Below, in pieces: positions 1 to 13,900 of a DNA stretch of 64,000 nt (its first letter is position 1; every line of letters starts with the position of its first letter). The translations under genes and the position numbers were made by a program. The DNA comes from Harmothoe impar (lineage: Eukaryota > Annelida > Polychaeta > Phyllodocida > Polynoidae), in contig OX381710.1 in the NCBI GenBank assembly GCA_947462335.1, positions 33,223,004 to 33,287,003 on the forward strand. Reading direction: 5' to 3'. A model generated the notes under the pieces. That model did no database searches. It was not told the origin of the DNA and saw only the letters and a list, made by a program, of their open reading frames with translations.

Positions 1-298
1 GATATGTGATCGCATTGCAGTCTATTCTGAATTCCTACATGTCCCTACCATCCCATGTCTGAGATGTCATTTCTCAGCAACTATTTCAAATACTTTGATG
101 CTTGAAGCGTCAAATTGTAGCTGAAGACATGAACTTAAATAAAGGTGTTTTCCCCTAATGTCACATTTTCCCACGTTTTGTCACTTCTATGCATTATTAT
201 TGGTAAAGAGACAATTAAACACTCATTTAACATCAAGCTGAAACATGAATTATCTTAAGGAGAATTAATGCCTATACTTTATATATGATCTAACTTAC
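1..298. other. Intron sequence at left edge
   Basis: This AT-rich stretch follows the exon 34 donor. I see no exon or repeat in it. Confidence 0.5.
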
Positions 299-478
299 CT
301 TGTGGCGGTGCTGGGGTTGGGCGAGGTGTTGGGAAGACTGGTGGTCTGAATGTAAAAATGGGTGGTACTGTTACACGTACTGGTGGTCTGTATGTTATAG
401 GTGGTGCGAATGTTACACGTACTGGTGGTCGGGGTGTCGGTGGTGCGCGTGTTGGTGGTGTGGGTGTTGGTGGGGCAT
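299..478 (-). CDS. Exon 34: Pro/Thr-rich linker leading out of the window
   Basis: The exon has clean borders (TTTCCAG|ATGCC and CAAG|GTAAGT) and fits phase 1 to phase 1. It encodes about 60 residues made of PPTPT, RPPVRVT and RPTPAPP units. It resembles the stalks in front of SRCR domains 2 and 3, so a further folded domain (SRCR or other) is expected beyond the left edge. That is inference. Confidence 0.78.
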
Positions 479-1894
479 CTGGAAACACAAAAAAAGGGAC
501 ATTTATCGTGACTAGATCCCAGGGGGGGGGGGGGCACTCCCTATCTTTTCTATAGTAGGCCTAACTATGTTTGAACATCATTCCAAATTTTCCAAATTCA
601 AGGGAGGAAATTCAACAAAATATCACCCTTTTCACGGGAAATCGAGCAAAAAATATCATCAAGGGGGACCGAAAGAAATAGCTGGATTGATGTGTCATCT
701 AAGACTTGATGTTCAGTCATTCAGTGTTGAAAAGTAGGGGCCTACCCCTTTTCCTACAAAATTGCCTAAAAAGTACTCCTGGTGGGCCCTTGCCGAGGGC
801 CCAAAAAAACACTCTTTCCCTTGGAATCGTGTTCACACATAATGCACCAATGCCGAGAGAGTGCCCCCCCCCCCCCCCCCACGGGTTTGAGTTATGAAAT
901 TATGGTGACAACTCACAGATGCATCTGGGTGGACTTCCCACCCACCGCGGTGCTCGGTCACTACCAGATGTCCTCTGACAGCGGAGCGGTCTGCTGTGAG
1001 TCAGACGGTAACCTCTGTCACACTCGTACCTAACTTCTGTGTTCACCGTTCTTCTACTTGTAATAGGCCTGAGGATAAGAAACATGTTCATCACGTAGCA
1101 TATCAATTATTGAAAAAAACTGTATATTCAAAATGTGTACAAGCACATACATACAAGGATACTATGCTTAGTCATTCCTTTTTACCCACAATATGTCCAT
1201 GACAGATATTAATCAAAAAACATTCTGCTGACTTTGCTACTGTCTACAAAGATTTCTACCGGGATACACACACATTCAACCACACACGCAGAAACACATT
1301 TGTTCATCTAATGACATATTGACATACCCTCCATTTCCAATTGTTGGTATTGGAGGGCAGCTATCACCTGGAATATAAATACATTTGAGAATGTGCCAAC
1401 ATAGATACAACAAAACTATCATTTGTTCATAGGAAGTAATCAATTGATTTTGAGTTTTCTAGAGAAACACCAAGTTTTTAACTAACTTTCACAATAAATG
1501 AGCTAAAAGTAAACTGCATTGTTATCACATGCTTACTAGTACAGCGTGGACTTTCTCCGTCCCACTCAGGGAGACCAGACCTTCCCCTCACACATCTGAC
1601 TGGGTTGTTGTGAGAAAGTTGATATCCAGAGAAGCAGCTAAATGTGATTACTGTACCAAGCCCTCTTCTAGTAGTACTGGACCTAAGGAGATGAAAATAA
1701 CAGATAAAAACAGATTTCGCTGGAGCTAAATCTCCCATTCAGCCTGATGGCTGGTACCTTATGGTGGCCACCTGATGGTTGTGTTTACTATAAATGCCAT
1801 ATAATATTAGAAAAGATAAACCATAATTCTCGGGAGATGATTTCATCAGTTCAAGATGACATTTTTCGTTACTTAATTGGTGAACTAAACCAAC

Positions 1895-1983
<89 letters not shown>

Positions 1984-4900
1984 GCTGCCAATAATTGGTT
2001 ACTTCATGAACAGATTATTCAGCTACATACCGTCCATTGAGAATGGCTGGTAGACTGGGACAGGAAGAACCTGAAAGACATAATATATTCTTCTATTTTC
2101 TCCCTATAGTCAGGCAGAGAACCCCCCAAAAATCAAAGTGCCCGATATAGTTTTAATTATTCATGGTTGACATGCAACACCAGTGACATGCAACATTCAT
2201 TGCTTAGTTACATCCATTTATGTTCTCCATAGAGTATTTTTAGCTTTCCCTACCCTCCCCCTATATAGGCCTCAGGGAAACCAATGATGTAATCATTCTG
2301 TTGCTATGGTAAGTAGTTGCCTAGCAACAGCAGTTTTATAATGAAATTCCTTAGCAACCTACATAAATATCAACCATGGAAAGGTTCTAATCTTTCCTAC
2401 CCCCACTACATTGACACCAGGCATTCTACTGACATCATCACCCTGTTGCTAGGGTGATTGGTTGCCTAGCAACAGGAGTTTTATAATGTAATTGCTTAGC
2501 AACCTATATAAATATCAACCATGGAAAAGTTCTAACCTTACCTACCCCCACTATATTGACACCAGGCATTCTGCTGACATCATCATCATGTTGCTATTGT
2601 GAGTGGTTGCCTAGCAACAACAGTTTTACTATATAATTGTAATATACTATTGTAAATATCAGCTATAGGATGGTTATACCTTGACTACCCCCACTAAAGT
2701 GACCTCAGGAATTCTGCCAACACCATCATATCATTTCTTGAGTCTACACCCATACCAGGCCGAATGTAGATTATTTACTACACCATGAGGGGCCCGATGT
2801 CGCCTATAATTGACATAACTCTATGGAATTTAGGTATGACCTGGCCCCAGGGGAAAATTTTGGAAAAATTCCCGGGCCCATGGCTAAAAACTAAATTTTC
2901 TGGCTGGCCTCAATGAGTTAATATGTGAATTCAATTTACTATCTAAAGCCAAATTCGATTCCAAAAATTAGAATTGACTCTCCAGGGACTGGATATAGGA
3001 AGCAGCAGGCACTGAGTTTTGGAAGCAGCGGGGAGCAGCTGTGGGAACCAGCAGTCCTTGGGTGTAGGATATTGCCTACTCCCTTAATCTGTCCATCTCC
3101 TAGCCTGTCACTCTCCTATACCCTTAAACCATCACTCCCCTACTGCTTTACTCCCTTACCCCCTCATACCGTCATGGTCCCCTGCTCTCCTACTTCTTGA
3201 CTCTTAAGCTCCCTTGCCCCACAGTTATCGCACTACCCCTTCTGCTACCGCCTCACTTTCCTACTTCCTTACTCCTAAATACCCCTTCAGTTATCACACT
3301 TCTCCACTCCCGCACTGCTCTGCTCCCCCATTGCCCTATTCTCTCAATCACGTTACTTTCACACTCCCTTGCTTTTACCCAGTTTATTCTGCCTAAGCTT
3401 GGGTCTAGAGTAAAACCCCTCCTTTGGTACCAAAGGGTGGGCTTCTGAAAGGAGTTGTCTATTGAAACTCACTCTATGTTATAAATGTTGGTTGTTAAAC
3501 TAAAGTTTTAGATTTAGATAAATTCCAGCATTTGCTTAACCTTCACAGTCAATTCCCTCCAATGACCATCCTGCTGTAGTGACCTCCCAACAAATGGGGC
3601 CATAATCCAAAGTCCCAAGACCGTTTTCCCCTTTATTCTAATATGAAAAATTCCCACTATTGTGCAACCTCTCTGGATTCAGGTTATATTTGTAGCCACC
3701 AAGGGGAAAGTGTCAGGAGTGAGCCAGGAGGGCTTGGGGGGGGGGGGGTGATGAGGAGGTCTAGCTTTAAAACCTTGCTTTACCACCTGTAGAATGTATT
3801 CACTTGTTTTAAATTTAAAACTATTATTATTATGTATGCATGGGTTATACATTGTTACATGTAAGGATGCATGTAACAAAATAACACTTACATGTGGTAT
3901 AATTAATAAGTATTATTTAGGATTAAGGAACACTGACTGGGTTAGGGTAGCAAGTCCCCCCCCCCCTGCCTCCTCCTAGTTATCCGGTGGCACTTCCTGC
4001 CACTGCTTGGTAACCACACCATAACAAACAGTAGCCCTCCTACTACAGACCTACACCAGCTAACTAGGGGTCTTCCACTATATCCCTAAGGATTGGAGTA
4101 TAATTTCTCCTTTGTCTGTTGCAATAAAATTTTCCCAGCCACAGGCAATGAAGGCCAAAAATATATATAATTGTCTCTCCTTATCCAACATGTACATTCT
4201 ATATTATATATATTTCCTCCTTCCAGTGAGTCCAGATATAATGGACCTGTAAGGGGAGATATGGGAGTGAAAGCTTTGTTAGGGCCTCCCCTATCCGCTG
4301 TGATGTGTTGGGTGTACAGTCACGTCGCCTTAATCCGGGCGACGATAGTCCAGGTACCATACCATCCAGGCAGGGTTGCTACTAAGTAAAATCGTACCTG
4401 GTGTTTGAGATAGGCAAGGCTTAACAAGAGGTCACTGAAAAAGTATTTACTAAATAAGGTAGTATAAAAAGCCAATGTTCATAAAGATTACACATGTGGA
4501 TTCTCCCATTATTCACCAGATTTCAAATTGTAATAATTGTAATAAATTCTTATTTCAGGAAGTATGTGATTGCTCTTAGTCAGGGAAGCATCTTATGCAA
4601 AACAAGGCAAGAACTACTCATTACATTAAAACCTATGTATTATAACAGTGAAGTTTGTTTCTACTCACTAAGACACTGAGGAGGTTCATCATCCCATCTT
4701 GCTGTCGGTACAATGTCAGTGCGGGATGAGCGGGTAACACCAGGCGGCAGGCTGTTCACGCAGCGCAGGGCATTGTTATGAGACAGTTGGTATCCAGAGT
4801 AACAGCTAAACGTGACTACTGTACCAAGGTCTGTCCTGGTATTACTTGACCTAACAAGATACAATTTACAGTTACAGACTTTCACTGGAGCCAACTTCCC

Positions 4901-7900
4901 CCCAATTCATGGTTGGTACCTAATGGTGGGCACCTGATGCCTGCCACCTTGTTATGGGAACACCCTAGTAATGTTTTCTATTAGTGCCAAACCAGCTTAG
5001 GAAAGATACACTGTGAATATTTTTTGTTTCTTTATTTAATGTCAACTGAACTGATTATAGATTATCTAGAGTTGATGGAAATTGAAAGCAAATTTTTAGG
5101 AATTCAGAGCAATGCAGGGTAACTTATGATATTTATCAGTGGTTGTGCATTCTATGAGAGTTGCCAACATTTCCTAACATGACTTTTACCTTGTTCACGA
5201 GCTAGAACCCAACTTATTTGCCAGAAACTGAAACAGCACAGCCCTCATATAATTAATGCTCTGAATAACAAATGCATACATACCGTCCATTGGGAATGTT
5301 TGGTAGACTGGGGCAGGAGGCCCCTGAAAAAGAAATAGTTTTCTTTATATGGCCCTCAATACAATCATTTTTGTTTATTGAGCAATGCATGTCATGCTTG
5401 ACAGGATGTAATCAATATGATAAATCTATCTAATTAAAAGAAACATGCTACCTCTGATTTCAAATTATAACTATTCAAAATATTGTTTATTTAAATTTAA
5501 TTACAGTTATCATAAAATCTCCATACAACTACTTAGAGTACCACAGTGATTCATTTATGGGTACAAGATTGTGCTTATATTGTGATAACCATAACACCTT
5601 GCATGAAGGCCACGGCTCGTATGCAAGTCAGATAAGCCGGTACGGCTCATAGGATCAGGACAACAACTTATCTTTAGAATTTATATGACATTTATTTTGA
5701 AAAGAGATTTTACTCACTAAGGCACTGGGGAGGTTCCCCATCCCATCTTGTTGTGGGTACAACATCAGTGCGGTACCCACCGGTAACACTAGGGGGCAGG
5801 CTGTTCACACAGCGCAGGGGGTAGCTATGAGTGGGAGTGTATCCTTGGTCACAGCTGAACGTGACTACTGTACCAAGATCTGTTCTAGGAGTACTTGACC
5901 TAACAAGATAGAAATAACATACTGATTTTATTGGATCAATTTTCACCCATTAAGCCTGAAGGCTAACGATTGATGAGAGCAACTTTAATTGACTTGATTT
6001 ACTGGAGTGAGAAAACACTGGTTATTCTAACTTTAAAAAATACCAAATGAAAATGCCTTATTTTACACCCATTTTTAAGGACATCTATTCCAGTTGTCTT
6101 AGAATTTGATGGAGAAACGGTATTTTTTGCACTTACATATACCCACAATTTATGTGTAGGGCCTATGAACACGCTACATATATGCCAATTTCCCTGGAGA
6201 AACGCTACCTTTACTAATCGTAGCCATAAGTAACGTATGCCTATATGTAAATGTTATTATTATGTAGATGTAAACCAGCAATAACACAAACACAAAACAC
6301 AAAATAGCTTATTTCACGTGTACGCATCTCTGAAGCAACAGACCCCTGGAGTATAGTGTCAGATCAGCTTACCCCTTGGGCTAATGTCCAAACACATGAT
6401 GCCCCCCCCCCCCATCTCTCCATTCATTTCTGAACACTTTCCCCTCTCGTTTATGAACCAAACCCACTATTATACATAATGCTGTAAAAGGATAAAGTTC
6501 AATGTACTTCAATGTCTCAATCTAATTCAACTTTCAAACTTAATATGTTACTTATTTGCCAAGAACTGAAATAACTGTACTCCTATGATTAACACTCTGC
6601 AGAACAGATAGATACATACCGTCCATTGAAAATGTTTGGTAGACGGGGGCAGGAGGAACCTGAAAGAATTGGTTGTTTCATCCTCAGTACAAGCATACCT
6701 TGTTATTGAGTATTGGTAGTGCATGTAAGGCTTGACTGATTTAAGGATACACACTACCCTCATCTTTCCAGGCAGAAAATACACATTAAATGATCATTTA
6801 CTTGATGAGTTTTTGTCTAGGAATTACATATTATACACTATTATGACCGTATACCATGCCCTTTTCAAATGCATTGGATTAAAAAGACTAGGGTTGGAAT
6901 GTGAATGAACAAAAACGTTTTTCTTTTTAAGTATTTCTTTTTCCGAACAGCCCTTAGGGATGAAAAGTCATCATAATTAGGGTAAGCTCACCTATTTCCG
7001 ACCACCTACCATAAGTCGACCACCTACAGCACCATACTGCCTCTATCCTATACTAAATGGGGGTGCAAATGCTATTTGAATTAAAAGTTGAAGTGTTACT
7101 GGTCTGCATAGCATCCATATTTTTCACTAATATGATTTTATTCATATGAGTACATATTGCAGAAGTGAAGGTGTATGACCTGTTTTGAATACACATTAAA
7201 TGGAAATTCTTCATAAATATTCGACTTTGGTGCTAGCTAATCATACTTTTCAGTCAGTTTATGTACTAATTGTGATGTTAAATGAATGGATACATATGTT
7301 TTGAACATAAATCACTTTTTCTTATAATTAAACATCCATATTCTCAAATGGTAGGGCTCATAAGCTGGCACCTACTTATTTCACCATGACCTGACCACAA
7401 TTTCACCATAAGACAACCTCAGTCTGCAATGTGTTAGCAGTAACCCTATTGTAAGAGTCATTCTCCAAGGAATGCTACTTATATACCTACTTTTTAAAAG
7501 CTCAAAAGTCCAAGAAAATGCACCCGTAATTGGAATATATTGAACCTGTATAATTCTAACATTATTTGGTTAAGTAATTCCAGTTTATCTATATAGGTAT
7601 TTAAAATAATTCATATTGTTTCGATTAAGATAAGAGTGGTCGACACTAGGTTCATTTTGGTCGACATTAAGTGAAAACAGACCATTTGGGATTTCCAAAT
7701 ATAAAGGCAATGATCTACATATAATATTGATTTATAAAATTATCAAATATGATCAATTGAAACCCATGGACCATCTCCCAATGTGTAGTGTAACAGGTAT
7801 GCCCCCATAATTCTTTAACTTGACATAATGAAGCATCTGCTGATGGTCACGAAAAACTGTGACGGGAAGGGTCGACTTATGGTGAATCTACCCTAACATG

Positions 7901-10900
7901 TTTGGAGATTTGAATGTAATTTGTACATAATTTAGCAGGGAACTGTCTTTTTATTAATGGATAAGCCTATCAATAAACGCTTTTTATAGTAAAATAAATT
8001 GAGAAAAATCAATAAAATTGACTTTTTTTTTCAATTTTCTTAGTTTTGATAGTTCTATGTAGACATAATTGATGAAATTATCCATTAACAAAAAGACGGT
8101 TCCCTGCTAAATCATGTCTAGATTAGGTACAAATTATCAGAAATGTTAATCCTGATAATATTCCATCCCATAGGGCCGTTAAACCCCCAACCCTTACTGC
8201 TGGGCATAAAGGAGCAGCAGCAAGGATAATGTATTCAAGGGGAGGGGCTAATTCGTTCAAAGCTGATAAACAAAAAGGCAGCAGCTGTATACTGAAGGCA
8301 CGGGCCACCACTGAGCTAAACCTCTGGGTGGAGGTCAGGTGTTTCTGTTTACAGAAACAGGGTAGTCAACTCCAAGTTCCCCCTCTGCTTTGAGCATCAC
8401 ATTCTGGTGAAAATGCATAAATTTGGATGCATTAAAAGGCCATAATCTCATGGATTTGCATAATAAATAATATTACTGGGATGCAGAACACACAACTTTG
8501 CATTAAACTGGGGATATGCACACATTTAGCAAAGTCCCTCCTCTGCTTTGTGTCAACATTGCTGCGGTCCTTAAAGCACATGGCCTGCATACCTACAACA
8601 CTGTGGGGAGCAAGGAAACTACAGGGGTGTATGCACAAGAGGCACAGGTATTCAGTGTATAGTGACCACAGTAGCTTACCCTGTTCCAATGAATTGGAAC
8701 ACTTGATCTCCCCCTGATGTTTAGACCACTGCTTATATTCAGTGGTGGCCCATGACTGAAGGAGTATAGGGCAGACATGGTTCATCCGGGGGCAGGCCTC
8801 TTACACCTTGGGTACACCTACAGCTAGCCTTTAACCACTAGGTGAGTTCGGTATCAGGTTTTTATTGAAAGGATCTACCAGCCTGCCTACTCCCCCAGAC
8901 CACCCCTCACAAGGAACAGACTTCAGTAAAACTTAGCTGGGTCTTTGTGAGGGGTGGGCTCAGGTAGTAGGCAGGCTGGTAGATCCTTCAATAAAAACCT
9001 GGTACCGAACTCACCTATAATGTTGGATGACCCCCTCCCCTCCCCATGTCCCCATATCCACCCACATACGTTCTGCAACCCCCGACACGGGGTGGCTATC
9101 AACCAGTCTACTAATATCACCCCTGTGATTAGCTGTTGTCCCTCCACTCAACAGCACAGCCTGGCAGGTGTACTGAGACCTAACTTCACATGCCCAGTGC
9201 ATTACACGTATAAACACAGGGTACCTGTCAATCACACTGGCCTTACCACCCACTCTGTTCCTACACAAGGAATAGGGAAGGTTACATATACTTGATTGTT
9301 TCTATTTATATGGGAGGTGCAGTGGGCAAGCAAACCACTGATCTGTGGCCGCTAGGTATATGCACCATGGATCAGCCAGTTATCTCATATATAATTAGTC
9401 AACTGAGTCCGAAATGAAGCATATACTATCACATACATGGCATTACGTTGTATAGTAAAATATTCATATTAAAACAAGACACAAGCAATTAAAAATAATG
9501 TTTAGATTATTGACCCAGGTGTGTGAGCATATCATGGTGAGGTTACCTGACCACGTGTAGCCTTTGTTTGCCCACACTGTGACGTAGCAGAACTGTTTAT
9601 ATAACCTTCCCTATTGGATCCCATTATTCTACTACTTCAAGTTGTATATTCATAATTCCTTTGGTATATCTTACATATGGGCGGTGGGGTTAAGTATTTT
9701 CTGTGTACTTTCTGCTTGGAAAGAGGAGGGTGGTGAGTATCCTTATTACATTTAATAAATCTAATATCTTATAGTATGCGTATTTTGTCTCATTTCAAAC
9801 TATAATTGTTCAAAGTAGTGTTTATAAATTAAATACAGTTATCATAAAATCTCCAGACAAATACTTTAACCACTACAGTAATTTTGTTCTTGTATACAAA
9901 ATTGTGCCTGTGTAATTATATGAGTGAGGGAAGTAATGAGGTACGGAAAGCACTTTAAAGAGAAGGAGGTAAGATGTGATCATTAGAATTAATATTATAT
10001 TTTTTTTGAAATGAGTTTCTACTCACTAAGACTCTGGGGAGGCAAGAACTGGTCATTAGAATTGATATAATATCCATTTTGAAATAGCTTTATACTCACT
10101 AAAACACTGGGGAGGTTCCCCATCCCATCTTGTTGTGGGTACAATGTCAGTGCGGTACCCGCGGGTTACACCATGAGGCAGGCTGTTCACGCAACGAAGG
10201 GGGTTGTTATGAGTAGGACTGTATCCTCGGTCACAGCTGAACGTGACTACTGTACCAAGATCTGTTCTGGGAGTACTTGACCTAACAAGATGGAAATAAC
10301 AATAACAGGCTTATTTCACTTCGATTTTCACCCGTTAATCCTGATGATTGCAAAATGGGACAAAATTTGAAAAAGTCATTATTATCCTGACCTGAATAAC
10401 CTAAGCGGTAAAATGATGGCTACGTTAAGCTTTATTGGGAGATATGTTTAGGAAAGATAAAATCATGATTATGCCCATGAATGAATGTATAATATGCAAT
10501 ATCAAATCAACCTATTATAAGCGTCACAGGAAAGTGTCTCGGAGATAGCGGGACCTAAAATAACAGGACTCAACTGCCCCAGCTACTAGGTGGGAACATC
10601 CCAGTTCCCACTACCCCTCAGAGCCAGGATTTCTAAACCTGTTTCCACCTTTGTTTATGAAATAAACCAGTAGATTATGCTGTCAAAGGATAAGTTTTTA
10701 AAGCTAATTCAATCCTCAAACTGGTGTTATTAAAAACTTGCAGAGAAACAGCTGTACTCATATGATTTATACTCTAAGGAAAAAATATATACATACCTTC
10801 CATTGATGATGAATGGCAGACTAGGGCAGGACGCACCTGAGAAAAATGATTAGATTTCTCCCTCAGTACAATCATACTTGGTTATTAACCAGTGACAGGC

Positions 10901-13900
10901 TTTATAACATGTCATATTAACTGAATATATTTTTAAATCATAATATGTACGCTTCATCTGATTCCAACTTGTACTCATTGATCAAAGTGGTGTTGATGAT
11001 AAATACAGTTATGATTTCAATGACAACAGCAATCCACTCCTGGTAACACAATTGTGACCCGTCCTCAGAAAACCAGCCTTCGGGGGGGATTTTTAGTTCT
11101 AGGTTTGGCCACCAGGGGGCATCATAATGGTAAAAGAATGGAAAATAGACCCAAAAATGGTTTAAGGTAATTTCTTATGGAGAATACAGTAGTCTCCTGA
11201 GAATTATTCTATTTTTGATGCCAACATTCTATATTTGGAATGTAAATGGAACGTTTTCTATGAGAAATTAGGTCATATGCCACTTTCTGGTTGCCATGGA
11301 AACCATTTCATTGTCCTATATGGAACATTTTGGTCCTCATTTCTTGGGAATTACATTAGGCACCCAAAATTGAAAACAGACTTTGAAAATTCCTCCTAGA
11401 ACCGAATTTACACTAAAAAGCTACACTTTTTTAGGTAATTTTTATTAAATCTGATATTTTTATCTATTCTAGTATTTATTATGGGATACAAGGCATTTAG
11501 GGCTTATTTACCTTTTTCAGTTACACATAACAACTCATGTTTGAGATGTCATTCCTACAAGACTACCGGTAGTACCTTAGCATATGATATATCATTTTAA
11601 AGATCTTGACATGAACTTTAACTATGAATTCCCCCCTAGATACCCCTTCTCACTGGCCTGGTCACAATTGTGCTTATCATAATATGTGATTACCCTAGTT
11701 AGAGAACTTGAGCAATATTTGAAGAAATCATCCTCTGAAGAAGGAGGTAAGAACTGACCATTACAATTGATTTGATATTCATTCGGAAAAAGGTTTCTAC
11801 TTACTAAGACACTGGGGGGGTTCCCCATCCCATCTCGGTGTGGGTACAACATCAGTGCGGAACCCGCGGGTAACACCAGGGGGCAGGCTGTTCACACAGC
11901 GCAGGGGGTTGGGATGAGACAGTTGGTATCCTGGGTCACATAGGTATCTCACACTTGTGTCCAGATTGGTTTCAAAGGATATCGGTCTATAGAAAATAGA
12001 TAATTGGATTTGTAAATGAGTATAATTGATAATTAATATATTAATATATATTACTTCCCTCTACACTGATATTCCTAGGCTCCCTATACGCCCAACCTCT
12101 CAGTCACTAATGCCTAACCTAGTTAGTCATTTTTTGGCTCCCTATACAACCAACCTAGATTAGTTATTATTGTCAGGTTGGTCACCACTGACCAACCCAC
12201 CTTAGTCTTTTTAGTTCCAGGGGGAGCCACTGAGTGGTCATCACAGGTGGCCCCAACTAGTGGTATACAAATACAACACACCAATGATGGACCTAGGTTA
12301 GCCACTACTGATTGACCCCTTGGTCATTTTTGAATATAACTTTGTCATTGTGACTAACACTCAATTGACCAACCTGGGTTAGTCTGTACTGACTAACCCT
12401 TTCAACCTATGGATTTTCAGTGTACCCGACAAAGTGGTACAAATCTTAAGACCCCCCCCCCTCCCTCTCCTGTTGTTGAGATCTACAACTGTATTGAATT
12501 CTGGTAGTGACCTGGAATTGTCTGCTGGCATAACAGAGTGAGAACCAGGGTACCAGGCTATGTTGAGAGTCTACAGTCATGTATACAAAACAATACTTTT
12601 GTAGAGGTCGCGGAAAACTTAGTCATTGGATCGGCCGGGAATCGAACCACAGACCTCTCGCACCGGTGACAAGCGTGCTAACCGTTACACTACCAACCCG
12701 TGTCTGACTGTTCTCCGCTCCCTACGTTACTGGATCGGTATGGTACAGAGGGGGAGGATTACCCAGGTGTTTCACCCCTTCGGGCTCTCCACCAGGGTAC
12801 GGGGAATCCGACCCCTACACTACCCCCATCAGCTTCCATCATGTCCTCTAGATTCGGATTTTTCTGGGGGGTTACCAACCCTGGGCTTTCTCTCCCTCCT
12901 AGAAGGGGCTTTATCAAGCAGTTACAGAGAGTCCCAGCCCCCGGAGTATAGAGGCACCTAGCACCAGGCATTCTCACCCACTGGAGACCGAAGGTCCCAA
13001 TGGGGCTTTATCAAGCAGTCGTTGAGATACCCTGACTTCCCAGTGATGGAAGCTTTCTACACCATACCGATTCAGCCAATTTGTTGACTGAACTCCATGC
13101 TGAACTCCAACTGCCCGTACTGGGGACCAACACTTCCCAACCTGCTCCTCCAACTACCAACCGCCAGCAGGTGGCCAATCCCCAGCAAGCTGGAATGCTC
13201 CTACCGTCCACAGTCAACGTACTACCCGATTCATCGCGGCAGATCCACCAGTGTAGAGGTCGCGGAAAACTTAGTCATTGGATCGGCCGGGAATCGAACC
13301 ACAGACCTCTCGCACCGGTGACAAGCGTGCTAACCGTTACACTACCAACCCGTGTCTGACTGTTCTCCGCTCCCTACGTTACTGGATCGGTATGGTACAG
13401 AGGGGGAGGATTACCCAGGTGTTTCACCCCTTCGGGCTCTCCACCAGGGTACGGGGAATCCGACCCCTACACTTTTAATACTAATACATCTCACAACACA
13501 ACTGTTATTATGATTAGTATGTGGATATAATTGTTCTGAGATACCATTGTTTGATTGAACTAACCTGCCATTCAGTATATTCGGAACTGCTGGGCAAGTA
13601 GACCCTGAAAGAGTAGGATGATGTCAAGACCTTGGGAACCACACATGTTGGAGTTGGACAGTGTTCTTATCGACAGACTTTCAAGTAAACATAAGCTAGC
13701 GTCATGATGTCCGAATGCAGCCCTGTTCAGTAACGAGTGCTGCATTAGGCTGAACATGACTCATAAAACATCATACAGTGTTTCAAAGGGTAAAGATGTA
13801 TTTTGGGTATTATTCACATGTTATTATTGATTAGTTCTACTTCCCCCAATTCAATTAGCAAACAGAGAGCAGCCAATATGTCTACTCAAACATAATTTAA

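Larger units (their letters stand above)
12600..13471 (-). mobile_element. TRIM-like LTR element with tRNA-like sequence inside its LTRs
   Basis: Two identical 220-bp direct repeats (12600-12819 and 13252-13471) start TGTAG and end CTACA. They flank a 432-bp interior, and a 4-bp CTTT duplication lies at 12596-12599 and 13472-13475. Read on the minus strand, the interior starts one base after the first LTR with a primer-binding-site-like TGGTGGATCTGCC, and a G-rich polypurine run GATGGGGGTAG precedes the second LTR. It has no coding capacity, so it is non-autonomous. The insertion lies in the intron of CCP module 6. Identical LTRs indicate a recent event. Confidence 0.82.

Noticed and set aside
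300..555. Plus-strand frames rich in Trp, Cys and Gly
   Set aside because: Antisense of the Pro/Thr linker exon 34, which has proper splice borders on the minus strand.
1747..2040. 97-residue frame with a Tyr-Ile repeat
   Set aside because: It is the (TA)n microsatellite.
12628..12700. Functional tRNA gene
   Set aside because: The anticodon arm does not form a proper stem with U33, and the sequence is repeated inside LTRs.
12626..13478. Several 60-110 residue frames, two of them identical
   Set aside because: They lie within the identical LTRs and interior of the TRIM element and contain tRNA-like sequence, not protein code.
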